Below are positions 1 through 14,146 of a stretch of 64,000 bases of DNA, piece after piece. A program made the position numbers and the translations under genes. Below the pieces are notes generated by a model. The model saw nothing but the letters and a program-made list of their open reading frames with translations. It had not been told where the DNA came from and ran no database searches. Location: the NCBI RefSeq assembly GCF_949628265.1, contig NC_088788.1, forward strand, positions 22,554,335 to 22,618,334. The letters run 5' to 3'. How positions within the stretch are numbered: position 1 is the first letter of the stretch; the number at the start of each line of letters is the position of its first letter. This DNA comes from Cloeon dipterum. Taxonomy: Eukaryota; Arthropoda; Insecta; Ephemeroptera; Baetidae.

Positions 1-1115
1 CAGGCAGTTTTTCCATTTTTATTCCGCCTTTTTACATCACACTTGCCGATTCCCGCGAGGTATTTAATCTTGTCTAAGTCATCGCTTTTGCATGCTAGTT
101 GAAATGGATCATTTAACCGGGAGTCAGTAACATTCAAGTTAGCCCCTCGTTCCACCAGAAATTTAAGCGTATCAACATTTGAAAAATATGCAGCAGCAAG
201 GCAAGCAGTAAATTGATAAGTACCACGTGCGTTAATTTCCGCCCCGGCATCTAGTAAATGCTCCATTATTTTCAAATTATCAAAAATAGTAGCAACAAGC
301 AGAGGAAAAAGGCCACTTTTATTCTTTCTGTTAACATCAAAGATGCCTAGACTAAGTAAGTACTGTACAATATCTAATTTACCAGTCTTTGACGCAATGA
401 ACAGGGCATCAAAGCCACTAGTACTCGATTCCTTCAAGTCACCACCATTCTCAACAAAAAACTTGAATACCTTTAAAGACCCAAACGCAGCTGCAGTCAA
501 TAACGGTGTATGACCAAACACATTTTTATCACTGATGCCAATGCCCTTCTCAAGTAATAGGAATTCAATCATATCCAAACGGTTTGAGCGTGCAGCATAG
601 TGCAGGAGATTCATTTTTAGACTATTTCTCTTGTAAAAATAAAATTTCTGTGTAAAATATTGAACCACATCTAAATTGCCTGCGCGGCAGGCAACGTGCA
701 AAGCGTTTTCGTCTCGTTTGTTAGCGGTTTGTGCGTCGACACCGCAGTCTACAAGCAGCTTACAAATTTTTCTGTCTGCGTACTGAGCAGCAATATGAAG
801 CGGCGTGGATGAACAATTTTTTGTCGTCATTTTCAGAAGCCGCTTGTCTCCCCATTCTAATAGCAACCTGACAGTTTGTTCATCACCACTTTTGACAGCA
901 TGGTGGAGTGAAGTCCAGCCCTTTCCGCATATCTGGGCTGGGTCTTCTCCATTCTGTAACAGAATCTTCACGAGAGGTGCGTTGCCACTACTCGCTGCAG
1001 AATGAAGTGCGGTCATTTCTTCATTTGGTAGGACTGTTGGTGCGCTAGCCTTATTTTCTAACTCCAACAGCTCGCCAAGGCTGAATTCTACGTCCTTATC
1101 GTCACCGTCGCACAT
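1..1115 (-). CDS. Ankyrin-repeat protein, 3' end beyond window
   Basis: A single uninterrupted minus-strand reading frame starts at the ATG at 1115-1113 and is still open at base 1, giving at least 371 codons without an intron. An in-frame TAA seven codons upstream supports this start. After about 32 residues with several acidic positions the protein is a run of roughly ten ankyrin repeats and the start of another. Repeat cores read TALHSAASSGN, TSLHHAVKSGD, TPLHIAAQYAD, NALHVACRAGN and LLHYAARSNR, each followed by a V/I-x2-LL helix and an N/D-rich hairpin. Ankyrin repeats bind partner proteins; nothing here gives a specific function. The later repeats are degenerate (for example FDALFIASKTGK and FTACLAAAYFSN). 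It is divergent from the DDX41 gene about 820 bp away. The missing C-terminus could hold another domain, so the family cannot be named. Lack of introns may mean a retrocopy or one long exon. Confidence 0.9.
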   Translation of the reverse strand, partial: MCDGDDKDVEFSLGELLELENKASAPTVLPNEEMTALHSAASSGNAPLVKILLQNGEDPAQICGKGWTSLHHAVKSGDEQTVRLLLEWGDKRLLKMTTKNCSSTPLHIAAQYADRKICKLLVDCGVDAQTANKRDENALHVACRAGNLDVVQYFTQKFYFYKRNSLKMNLLHYAARSNRLDMIEFLLLEKGIGISDKNVFGHTPLLTAAAFGSLKVFKFFVENGGDLKESSTSGFDALFIASKTGKLDIVQYLLSLGIFDVNRKNKSGLFPLLVATIFDNLKIMEHLLDAGAEINARGTYQFTACLAAAYFSNVDTLKFLVERGANLNVTDSRLNDPFQLACKSDDLDKIKYLAGIGKCDVKRRNKNGKTA

Positions 1116-1936
1116 GTTGTGTATCACTGTGGATTACATTACATCATGTATTAAATTTAATAGTTTAATAAGTATGTATCATATGTATATCATAATATGT
1201 ACTCATGAATTATAACGTATGATAGCACATTTTTAATTGTGGTGCTTCTATTTAATTAAAATTAACGTTACATACATTATTGTGTATGTATGTCATAATA
1301 TCAAAATATTTTTGGTCTATGTAAATACACATTAAAAGCTAAGAAAAATTCTTAATTATGTAGATACCAGCATTTTCATCCATCAACCTTAAAAGGTCCC
1401 GCAGTTCCCGTTCCCGTCAACTCGACGTCTTTATCGGTCTGTATCTGTATCTCCTCGCTTTACTCTCTCTTTCTACATCTGTTTGCTGGTTGGTGTTTGG
1501 TTATTTGGTTTGGAGCAGGTGGGAGTAACCTCTGGGAGTGACGACCATTGTTTGTTGACAAATTTGTGGATTCATACACTCGTCTTCACTCCTGCACCTA
1601 CTCGACTTCTCGTAACTTGTAAGAAGTATGTAGTGCTATCACACTCGCAACTTGTAAACATATTTTTTGAAGGAGTGTATATGAATACATTATGTATGTA
1701 CCACTCTGCAAATTTCCTGTTTTTAGCTGTCCTATTGTATGTAAGTGAATTGTCTAGCAAATAGAAAATTAAGAGTTCAGTATCATATCATAGCGGTTTC
1801 AGCGTTTCCTACTTATGTATTTGTTTCTATTATGCCTATGATGCGTGTATCGCAATACTTTTCGAATTTTCCATTTTTACACTTAGATATTTTAAATAAT
1901 GATATCTGTTTTCTGTTTCAGTAGAGGAATTAAATA
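1116..1936. other. Divergent intergenic region, ankyrin gene / DDX41
   Basis: This spacer of about 820 bp separates two divergently transcribed genes and must hold both promoters and 5' UTRs. It is AT-rich, especially 1130-1360. I see no convincing coding sequence: the 93-codon frame at 1483-1764 is low-complexity and has no recognisable motif. A pyrimidine-rich stretch ending in AG just before 1924 may be a 5' UTR acceptor for the helicase gene. Confidence 0.5.
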
Positions 1937-4736
<2,800 letters not shown>

Positions 4737-5443
4737 ATTTCTATTATTTCATTAGTTTTAATCTGGAAGATTGCATTAGGATTAAAGATATTCAATCGAA
4801 CTTGACACTAGCTTAATTTCAGCTGATCCTTTGATGAATCAACATAAAGTTGGAAGACAAAAATGAAGGCTACTCCGCTTTGAAAGTTTTAATATTTAGA
4901 AATTTAATATTCAACCAGCCTGTTGGCTCACATTGTCAAATCAATAGGATATATTTGAACAGTCTGGCTTCGTAATGTCAAAGATGGCAAAAAGTGGTTA
5001 ATTTAGTGACTCGAAACACTCAAATAGCTCAACAGGCTAGGAGGCGCACCGGCATTGACTTGCCACTTGCTGGATTACGCACCTTTCCAGCAGCTTGAGG
5101 GAAAAATATCTGGTGTCTCAATTAAAGACCACAGTGCAAAGATGCGAAAAGATAGCCACATTGGGCCCAAGCTCCTCTGTGGCCACTCGGGCCCCTTGTT
5201 ATCAGCTCGGCGGTGTTATTGAGCTCATAGCCCACCATGAACCCTGTGCTGAGCAGAGGTTAAAAAATCCTTCATTTACAACCAGAAAAACCTGAATTAT
5301 TGAATAAATTTGAATGAAATAGACAAACAAATCGAATATTTGCAGTTTCGAGGAAATTGATCCATCTCTGTACTCGCGGTTCAATGATAATTAAAGTTTT
5401 TGAATGGCATTATATTTGAATTATATCTACTAACTTTTCGTGT
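4737..5443. other. Convergent spacer between DDX41 and TIMM29
   Basis: Two genes converge here, so the stretch should hold both 3' UTRs. A canonical AATAAA on the plus strand lies at 5303-5308, a candidate poly(A) signal for DDX41, with a weaker CATAAA near 4843. A block at about 5040-5260 is clearly richer in G+C than its flanks and contains two GGGCCC sites and AGCTC motifs, but it has no convincing reading frame; the 66-codon frame at 5095 has no recognisable feature. Confidence 0.45.
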
Positions 5444-6189
5444 CTAATTAGTTTTTATTTGATCTGACCACTCTTCGTCGTTCACATCAAAATCAATCAT
5501 ATTTCTGTTAAGAAACCACCATTTGTTCAAAAATCCGACATCGACAATGCGGCTTTTCGCAATGTCTAGATAAGAGGGCTTTAAATAATCGCAACGAGCC
5601 TCATACAGACCTAAACTTTTGCTGTAGTTGTCAAACCACATGATTGAAACGACGCCAAAGCTATAATATCGAATGATGCCTTGGTTGTGCAGCTCTTCTA
5701 AGTGGCTCAAGTATGCGACAGCATTTTTATTCTGGATGGAGGCGCAGGTGAAGGCCACATCATTCTGGGCTTCCAGCAGGTGATGACGGTAGCTCACCTG
5801 AAAGTAACAAATAGTTATTTATTTCATCAAATTGCTGGTTTGATGTTGAGCATTCAAACCTGGTCTGGGTTTCGTTTGGCGCAGAAGTAAGCTGAGCCGA
5901 ACAGACCGCCGTAAACTGATGCTTTCAATGGTTTGTCTCTAATGTCCCTCAGGATATCAAGGCTGGCCTCCTTGTAGTCCTTGAGCAAATTCAGCCAGTA
6001 CGTAAGCACTCGACCTCTCCACGTGTTCTTATACTTTTCTGGCAGTTTGTAAGTGAAACTTTCTTTCATCCTAGCACCAAAACTGACGACTTTGGCTTTC
6101 TGGGCGTCGCGAATGCGAGCCAAAAAAGAGGGTCTAGCCACCTTCGCCTGCAATCGCGCCGTAGAAAATAAAATTAACAATAAATACAT
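5444..6189 (-). CDS. TIMM29: Mitochondrial import subunit Tim29 homologue
   Basis: Two minus-strand exons, 6189-5860 and 5797-5444, join in phase 0 (CAG/GT donor, TTTCAG acceptor). Human TIM29, as I recall it, has the same spaced motif: YxARCxYLxP, then a conserved VDVGFxxxWWxL and acidic DxNDxEF. Here these read LYEARCDYLKP, IVDVGFLNKWWFL and FDVNDEEW. The N-terminal part has a Lys/Arg-rich stretch and a possible membrane segment around ASVYGGLFGSAYFCA, fitting an inner-membrane protein. TIM29 is a metazoan subunit of the TIM22 carrier translocase that inserts multi-pass carriers into the inner membrane. The start is uncertain: the first ATG (6189) begins a hydrophobic run that ends in a good acceptor-like pyrimidine tract and CAG just before GCGAAGG, so an upstream exon may supply the true N-terminus, or the ATG at 6069 may be used (187 residues instead of 227). 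Confidence 0.86.
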
Positions 6190-6889
6190 ACGAATAAGTA
6201 TTATTATTAAAACGCAAAAGTAAAATTAACTGCGAACTTTTGTTGCAGTGGTAAATAAAATAATTATAACATAAGAGGTACTTTGCATTCGTAAATTAAA
6301 GGAAACCAAATTTTCACCATCTATGTATTAGTTTTCTTCAGTTTCCAGTTGATTTCTCTAAACAAGGATTATTCTTCTTAAGCGTATATTCTTCCCGAAA
6401 TAAAGAGTCCAAAAAGTTGAAAGCAATAAAGCCTAAAAAGGTTTTAGAAAGGGTAGCAGTTCACAATTCACAAAGCAGAACTCCGGTGCTAACGCTAACA
6501 GCTGATTGTGAACATAGTGAACTGTGAACTCTAAGGCTTGAGGCTTTCGGAGAGGAGTTATGTAATCTGAAAATACTATTTCTTTTTAGGTACCAGAATT
6601 ATATTTTTTTAATTTTCTTTTAAATAAACGACTAGTTAGCAATTCAAATCTCTTAAAGTAGATAAATTTTAACTCTATTATAAATATTTATATTTATATT
6701 CCTTAATCACTCTCTTAACTCCAAATCTCTTCCTAGACTTCCTGTCCGTGAAAAGAAAAGCAGCTGCCTAGTAAGGAAAGTAGCCTAGCACACGAGCACG
6801 ACCCCAAACACTGAAACATCCTGAACAGCTGGCAGTAAATTATTGTAAACACATCTTTAAATTTGTTAAATTTTAACAAAATTGGAAAA
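6190..6889. other. Divergent spacer, TIMM29 / NSUN6
   Basis: About 700 bp lie between the divergent TIMM29 and NSUN6 starts, so both promoters are expected here. The region is very AT-rich from about 6540 to 6720. It holds an inverted repeat at 6458-6530 (separate entry). No other coding signal is seen. Confidence 0.5.
6458..6530. repeat. Imperfect inverted repeat, 14-bp arms
   Basis: The left arm AGTTCACAATTCAC (6458-6471) pairs with the right arm GTGAACTGTGAACT (6517-6530) with one mismatch across a 45-base loop. It sits in the shared TIMM29/NSUN6 promoter region. It could be a small fold-back element or a pair of binding sites; there is no clear target-site duplication. Confidence 0.6.
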
Positions 6890-8939
6890 ATGGAAGCTCT
6901 TGTTTTTACTGACAACTCTACTGTTGAGTTTATAAAGCAAGAGAACGAGGTATGATACTTTACCACTTATTCATAATTTGGATAGAATTTTATAATTTTT
7001 GTATTATTACATTTTTAAAAAATATTAATATTTCTGATCCATAATGTTTGATATTAAAATATACAAATATATTATAAAATTTGAAATATTTGAACCATTT
7101 TAACAGGAAATGGGGCTGAGTTTCGAAGACTTTGTTTCCTGGATTAAAGAACCTCCAAACTACACCACATTTAGAGTGAATACATTGCATTACACTGTCA
7201 AAGATGCCCTGCAATTAATTTCTGAAAACGTTGCTAAGGTAAAAAAATATGTAACGAAAATTATATTAGCTGATGCCAATAATGTTCAATATAATAATTA
7301 ATTTTGCAAATTTTGAAAGCATAATAAAATTAAAATTGTAATACAAAAATGTATAAACTGAGCAACACAATAATACAAAATTCTACCAAATAAATACAAG
7401 AATATGCATTATTTTTTATAATTAATTGCTATTAATCGATTCATCATATAATTGTTACCATATATTATTCAATCTCCTTGAAATTCGCTGGCATTTTTAA
7501 TTCCTTTAATACTAAATTCATGTTGCCACTTACTTTTCTTTCAGACAGCTTTACAAATCAATGCAACGAGATGTGCAGAAGTGTATATTAACAAAGACTT
7601 TCCAGATGTTATCAATGTAGGAAGTTGGGATTTTTCAATTAATGAAGCACCCTCAGATGAGGTTGTCGTCGATGCGTTTTGCGGGGCTGCAATACTTCGA
7701 GGCTCACATCTTTTTGCGCCCGGAGTCCTCGCTCTTCCTAAAGGTTAATTGCATATTGCAGCATTTCACTCAACTAACTAGAGATTTGAACAGGCTCAGC
7801 AGTTGGTCAGCAAGTTTCAGTTTATGCTGACTTGGATGGCATGTGCTTGCAAGGTACTGCCACCAAATACAAAGGAAACAAGATGCTTGTTGGAACAGGA
7901 ATTTTAGAACTTGATAGAGAAAAACTCTTCAACAACATTGCTGAAAAGCCAAAGTAGATATGATTGTCTCAATATTGGAGAGTAATAAAATTCATTATTC
8001 CATCAGGGGAATAGCTGTAAGAATGACTTGGACAAGAAAAGGGATATTGTCTTTTGACTATCCGATTGGAATGGGGCAACTCCAAAATGTGCCCTCGTCA
8101 GCTGCCTCTTGGGAATTAAATCCGCTACCAGGTGACCTTGTTTTGGACATGTGTGCTTCTCCAGGGAACAAAACCTCTCATCTTGCCGCATTGATGAATA
8201 ACGAGGTAATAAAAAGTGCTTGATAAGGAAATGTGGAACCATATATTTCAATGTTTGAATTGTACAGGGGGTTTTAGTTGCCATTGATCGGACTGAGAAA
8301 AAGTGTAATATAATCAGAGAGACCTGCGATTCTTTTAAAGCAAAGTGCTTGGCATTTTGCTATGATTCTTCCAAATCTGTTTTGGAGGACGATGAGCCAA
8401 AAAAGAAAATAGAGGACGGACCACCTTTCAACCAGAATTCTTTTGACAAGGTAGACCTTTTCAAAGCAGAAAAATAAAATCTGAGAAATCTCTCCTCCAG
8501 ATACTCTTAGACGCTCCTTGCAGTGCACTTGGTCAGAGACCGCAGCTCTTGAATAAAATCAGCGTGAAGCAGATCAAATCAAATCCAACTTTGCAAAAGC
8601 GCCTTTTCAAAGCTGCTGTCAAATTACTGAAACCTAAAGGAACTTTGGTCTACTGTACTTGCTCCACAACACTTGAGGAAAATGAAGGAGTAGTGCAATG
8701 GGCACTGCAAGAGTTTCAAGGAGTGCTTGCGCTGATAGAAGCAAGGAAAAGAATCACACCAGTAAGTTAGGTCTTTTTTTGCTGGACCAGCTCTGAAAAT
8801 TCTATTTTAGGTGATTCTACTGAAAAACGTGCCTGAAGACATTTGTGCAAAAGTGCAGCGTTTTGGACCTCAAGTTGGCAGCGTGAGTGAGTACTGTGAC
8901 TCCATTGGGTTTTTCATATCTCGTTTTGTTAAAATTTGA
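6890..8939 (+). CDS. NSUN6: tRNA (cytosine-5) methyltransferase NSUN6
   Basis: Eight exons: 6890-6949, 7107-7238, 7545-7743, 7794-7953, 8007-8205, 8268-8450, 8501-8761 and 8811-8939, all GT-AG and in phase, giving 440 residues (human NSUN6 is 469). An N-terminal PUA-type RNA-binding region spans about 105-185, including EVVVDAFCGAAILRG and QQVSVYADLDG. The Rossmann methyltransferase domain follows. SAM motif I is LDMCASPGNKT (230-240), motif IV is DAPCS (315-319) with C318, and motif VI is VYCTCSTT with the catalytic C365. The C-terminus DSIGFFISRFVK matches the family. The PUA insertion separates NSUN6 from other NSUN enzymes. NSUN6 methylates C72 in the acceptor end of tRNA-Cys and tRNA-Thr and some mRNAs, in the cytoplasm. 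One oddity is Asn238 where most NSUN proteins have Gly in motif I. No AATAAA follows the stop before the next gene. Confidence 0.95.
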
Positions 8940-9102
8940 ATTGATTGTACACCTATACAAGTTACGAAAGGCTTTTTGCAAGGCCATCGTGCAGTGGGGA
9001 AGTGAAAACAGGAAATGGTTGCAGCCATGTTCGAATTCGCATTTACAGTGGACAGACATTATTTCTGTCGGAATCAAATATCAGTGCAGTCAAGCTCGCA
9101 AA

Positions 9103-9451
9103 ATGCTCCTCAGAGGATTTTTCATTTTTACCCTGTTCATTATAATATCGGTGAGATTTTGTAAATACATTATAAAGAACTTAAATATTATCGGTATTTT
9201 TCTTCTGTGTTAATTTCATAGTTGACTAATTGGGATACGGGTGAGTGAGTTGTGTAAAGTGCAGCATTAGTGTTTTAATCGAAATTTAAGTGGACTCGTT
9301 TGGATGCGATGATTGCCCACCCCCACCACCTGATGATTGCTTTGCATGCCCGCCGCGTCCAAATGGTTGCGAATTGTGCCCTGTTGTCAACTCCACTGAA
9401 ACAGCAGAAACTTCAAAACCTACAAAATCGAAATCTGTAAACAACAAATAA
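9103..9451 (+). CDS. Small secreted peptide with three CXXC motifs
   Basis: Three exons, 9103-9150, a 19-base micro-exon 9222-9240 and 9291-9451, join in phase with GT-AG borders and encode 75 residues. Residues 1-16 (MLLRGFFIFTLFIIIS) form a typical signal peptide. The mature part holds exactly six cysteines as three CXXC pairs (C28/C31, C39/C42, C49/C52), separated by Pro-rich spacers (PPPPPDD and PPRPNG). A Ser/Thr/Lys-rich tail with one possible N-glycosylation site (N56-S-T) completes it. I do not recognise the family. CXXC pairs could bind metal or form disulfides; that is inference. The ATG is the first in its frame. It lies only 163 bp past the NSUN6 stop with no obvious TATA box, and the first AATAAA after either gene is at 9575-9580, so read-through or a dicistronic transcript is possible. 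The micro-exon is the weakest link. Confidence 0.68.
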
Positions 9452-9574
9452 GTATATCTGGCGAAAATCCTGTCGAAAAATCGCGTTAAATGTCATTGGC
9501 CGCGATGTTTTCAATTTTTCATTATGTCATTATAGAAAATGTTTTTACGATATGATGGTTATTGACAGCTAAAA

Positions 9575-9580
9575 AATAAA
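9575..9580 (+). promoter_or_regulatory. Candidate poly(A) signal AATAAA
   Basis: This is the first canonical AATAAA downstream of both NSUN6 and the CXXC peptide gene. It may serve the peptide gene alone or both transcripts. Confidence 0.45.
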
Positions 9581-11701
9581 TATTATTGGTCATAATTGGA
9601 CGTAAATGGTTTGAATGACACCCAGATAATTTAACTCCGTTGCATAATTTATCTTACAAGGAAACAGCGATTCTAATTTCGACTTTTTAGCTACTTGCCA
9701 AACCATTAAATTTGTGTAGACTTTCCTGATGTAAGCCATGCGCGGCGGTGGATATTTTCCGATTCAACGATTTTAGCGAATTTTTTAGATTTTAAGAAAA
9801 TAGCCCAGTTACAAATTGGTTTTAGCTTAATTTTGGTTTAAAAGCACTGTTCAAAGAGACAAGTTGATTGGTGGGCCATTTCTGGTGTTTCGAAAACTAA
9901 TTACAATTTCCAATAAGGGTTAGTTCTGTTAATACTGCCGCTATGATTTTTTTGGCCTAAAGTTCTGCTGATAAGGCCTGATGAGAACCGAAACAGCCAC
10001 TGTGCAGTACGAAGTGTGTTTTGATTTTTCCTCATTTAATTTTCACCTATCAGGAATTAATTTTCCACACAGTAGAGCCATTCAGTTTCTCTTAAATTCA
10101 TATAAACCTGTGTTTCTTTCTATCTTACAATTAGATACATTTTCTGGCAGCTGCTGCTCCTCCAAAAGTAGTAGGCAAAGAGGCAGTATATAGATGCAGT
10201 AGTAAAATCATTAGCTGAGTATATGAGCGGAAGTGGAAATTAGGCTACCTGCTCAACTCTTGAGCAAAGCGTGTGTTGCATCAGTCAATTTAATAAATTT
10301 TTAATTTGTTTAATATGGTGTTGTTCTTTTCAATCGGTTTAGCCCTGACATTAAACTAAGTAAATGATTTTATTTTTCATTTTCTGTTCAACCGTTAAGG
10401 ATGATCTTGAGCTGTGTCAACTTAATTGTTTGAAGGCCTAGGTAATTGTGCTACTTTCGAAATATTTGTTAGAGATTCTAATGGAATCTCGCAATTACAC
10501 GTTACCATCACATTTCTCATTGTTTTTTTTGCATATGCTTTAAGCTAAATCAATAAAAGCTAATCTGTTTAAAAGAAGAAGAAATGTGGCAAAAGTGAAG
10601 AAATGACAAAATTGACTTGAACACTTTCGCACTGCACAGTCTCGATCGGGTCTCAACCTGCAAAATAAAATTCACTCTGCAGAGTAATATGAATCACCAG
10701 CTGGCAGATTGACTGATTTCAAATAGTGCTGATATTCTGATATCCAAAATATCAAAAAATAAAATAACTTTTCGTTGATCTCTGGCTGAAGCCAAAACGT
10801 TTTTATAGATTCAGCGGCATATTTCCCAAATTCCTTGGAATTAGAATAAAATAACGCATAGAGGGGTTTATGACCAGTATAAAAAACTAAAATACAAGCA
10901 TTTTCGTTATATCAAACAATAATTTCTATGGATTGATGGGAAATATTCATATTATTATATTGCTTGATAAATTGTACAAGTAAATGTAATAAAACCAGAG
11001 AGCTGAGCCAGCCGCGCTGCGCCAGTCGGCTATATTGGGTCAGCCTCCAGCCATCGTTTGACCAAACTTTGCCAGCCGCTGTTAAAAAATTCAAAAGAAA
11101 TATTCTGGAGAACAAAATTGGCCCTTTGTGCCGTAAATTACTATTAAACTTCACTTTGAAAAATTTTTTAACCTCGCCAGCCGCCGGCAAAAATGGTCAG
11201 CCGCCGCCGGTGGCCCAAAATTCTGCCACAGCATGTTTAGCCAGCCGCCACATAAAACGCATAAAATAAGCGGTCGAGACCTTTACATAGAACATGACAT
11301 GCATTATATTTAATTTGCATACGCATGCCGCTCTTTATGCATTTCCATTGAGAAAAAGGAAGTATCATTCAGAGCGACCAGATTTCTCATTAGAAGGAAA
11401 AACCAGTCTCAATATCACTTGAATCAAGCTGTAGATTAATTCATTATGAGCAGACCAGTTCCACTTAAAGTTGATTAATCATCCGTTAAATGATTTAGCT
11501 ATACACCTTTATAGTTTCTAAAAAAGCCATATTCAGGCGTCAAGCTACAAAAATTCCACTCAACAATCTTATCTTTGCAATTTTTAATTCCCGGCAATCC
11601 TGACGCAGCCGATCATTTGACGGGGCATCAGGCGTATAGGTTATAGCATCAAAATTAATCAGACTTGCATTTGTTATCTCTCTGTTAGCTTCGATTTTCC
11701 T
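9581..11701. other. Intergenic region upstream of actin
   Basis: About 2.1 kb of AT-rich sequence without a convincing gene. It contains the GC-rich transposon copy at 10996-11285. Plus-strand frames at 9981-10193 and 10964-11269 lack domain features; the second is produced by the transposon's GCC-rich repeats. Distal actin enhancers could lie here, but I cannot point to specific sites beyond the CArG and TATA boxes listed separately. Confidence 0.45.
10996..11285. mobile_element. hAT-like MITE, degenerate copy A
   Basis: This GC-rich block shares its start (GAGCCAGCCGCGCTGCG), scattered CAGCCGCCG motifs and its end (GAGACC) with the better-preserved copy at 17741-17964. Its ends are degenerate (CAGAGAGCTG on the left, CGAGACCTTTA on the right). 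The flanks AATAAAAC and CATAGAAC agree at six of eight bases, which fits an eroded 8-bp target-site duplication. There is no transposase frame, so it is non-autonomous. Confidence 0.65.
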
Positions 11702-11711
11702 CCTTATAAGG
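11702..11711 (+). promoter_or_regulatory. Perfect CArG box (SRF site)
   Basis: CCTTATAAGG fits CC(A/T)6GG exactly and lies about 100 bp upstream of the actin TATA box. Serum response factor binds such sites to drive muscle actin genes in animals. That this one is functional is inference. Confidence 0.6.
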
Positions 11712-11813
11712 TAATGCGTGGCGTTTCGTCGATACTATTGGGTGAACATGCGCGATAAGATAAAAGCCGCTTAATGGCATGGCTTGACGATTACATCTGC
11801 TGAAAGTGGGTGA

Positions 11814-11820
11814 TATATAA
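11814..11820 (+). promoter_or_regulatory. TATA box of actin gene
   Basis: TATATAA lies 79 bp upstream of the actin ATG. A start near 11845, at the TCACAGT-like initiator, would leave a 5' UTR of about 55 bases. An E-box (CATCTG) lies just upstream near 11795. Confidence 0.65.
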
Positions 11821-11862
11821 GTATAGCTACATTTGACTGGCAACTCACAGTTGGTTTCCTGA

Positions 11863-14067
<2,205 letters not shown>

Positions 14068-14140
14068 ATGCCTTCATCTATATATTTATGTGTGCTTGTG
14101 TGCATAAATGATGTAAATGTATGTATGAATTTTAAGTATG

Positions 14141-14146
14141 AATAAA
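14141..14146 (+). promoter_or_regulatory. Actin poly(A) signal AATAAA
   Basis: A canonical AATAAA lies 74 bases after the actin stop codon, a usual 3' UTR length for an insect actin. Confidence 0.75.

Noticed and set aside
8945..9145. 66-codon plus-strand frame between NSUN6 and the peptide gene
   Set aside because: It overlaps the peptide gene's first exon in another frame and has no supporting signal.
10964..11269. 101-codon frame upstream of actin
   Set aside because: Generated by the GCC-rich body of MITE copy A.
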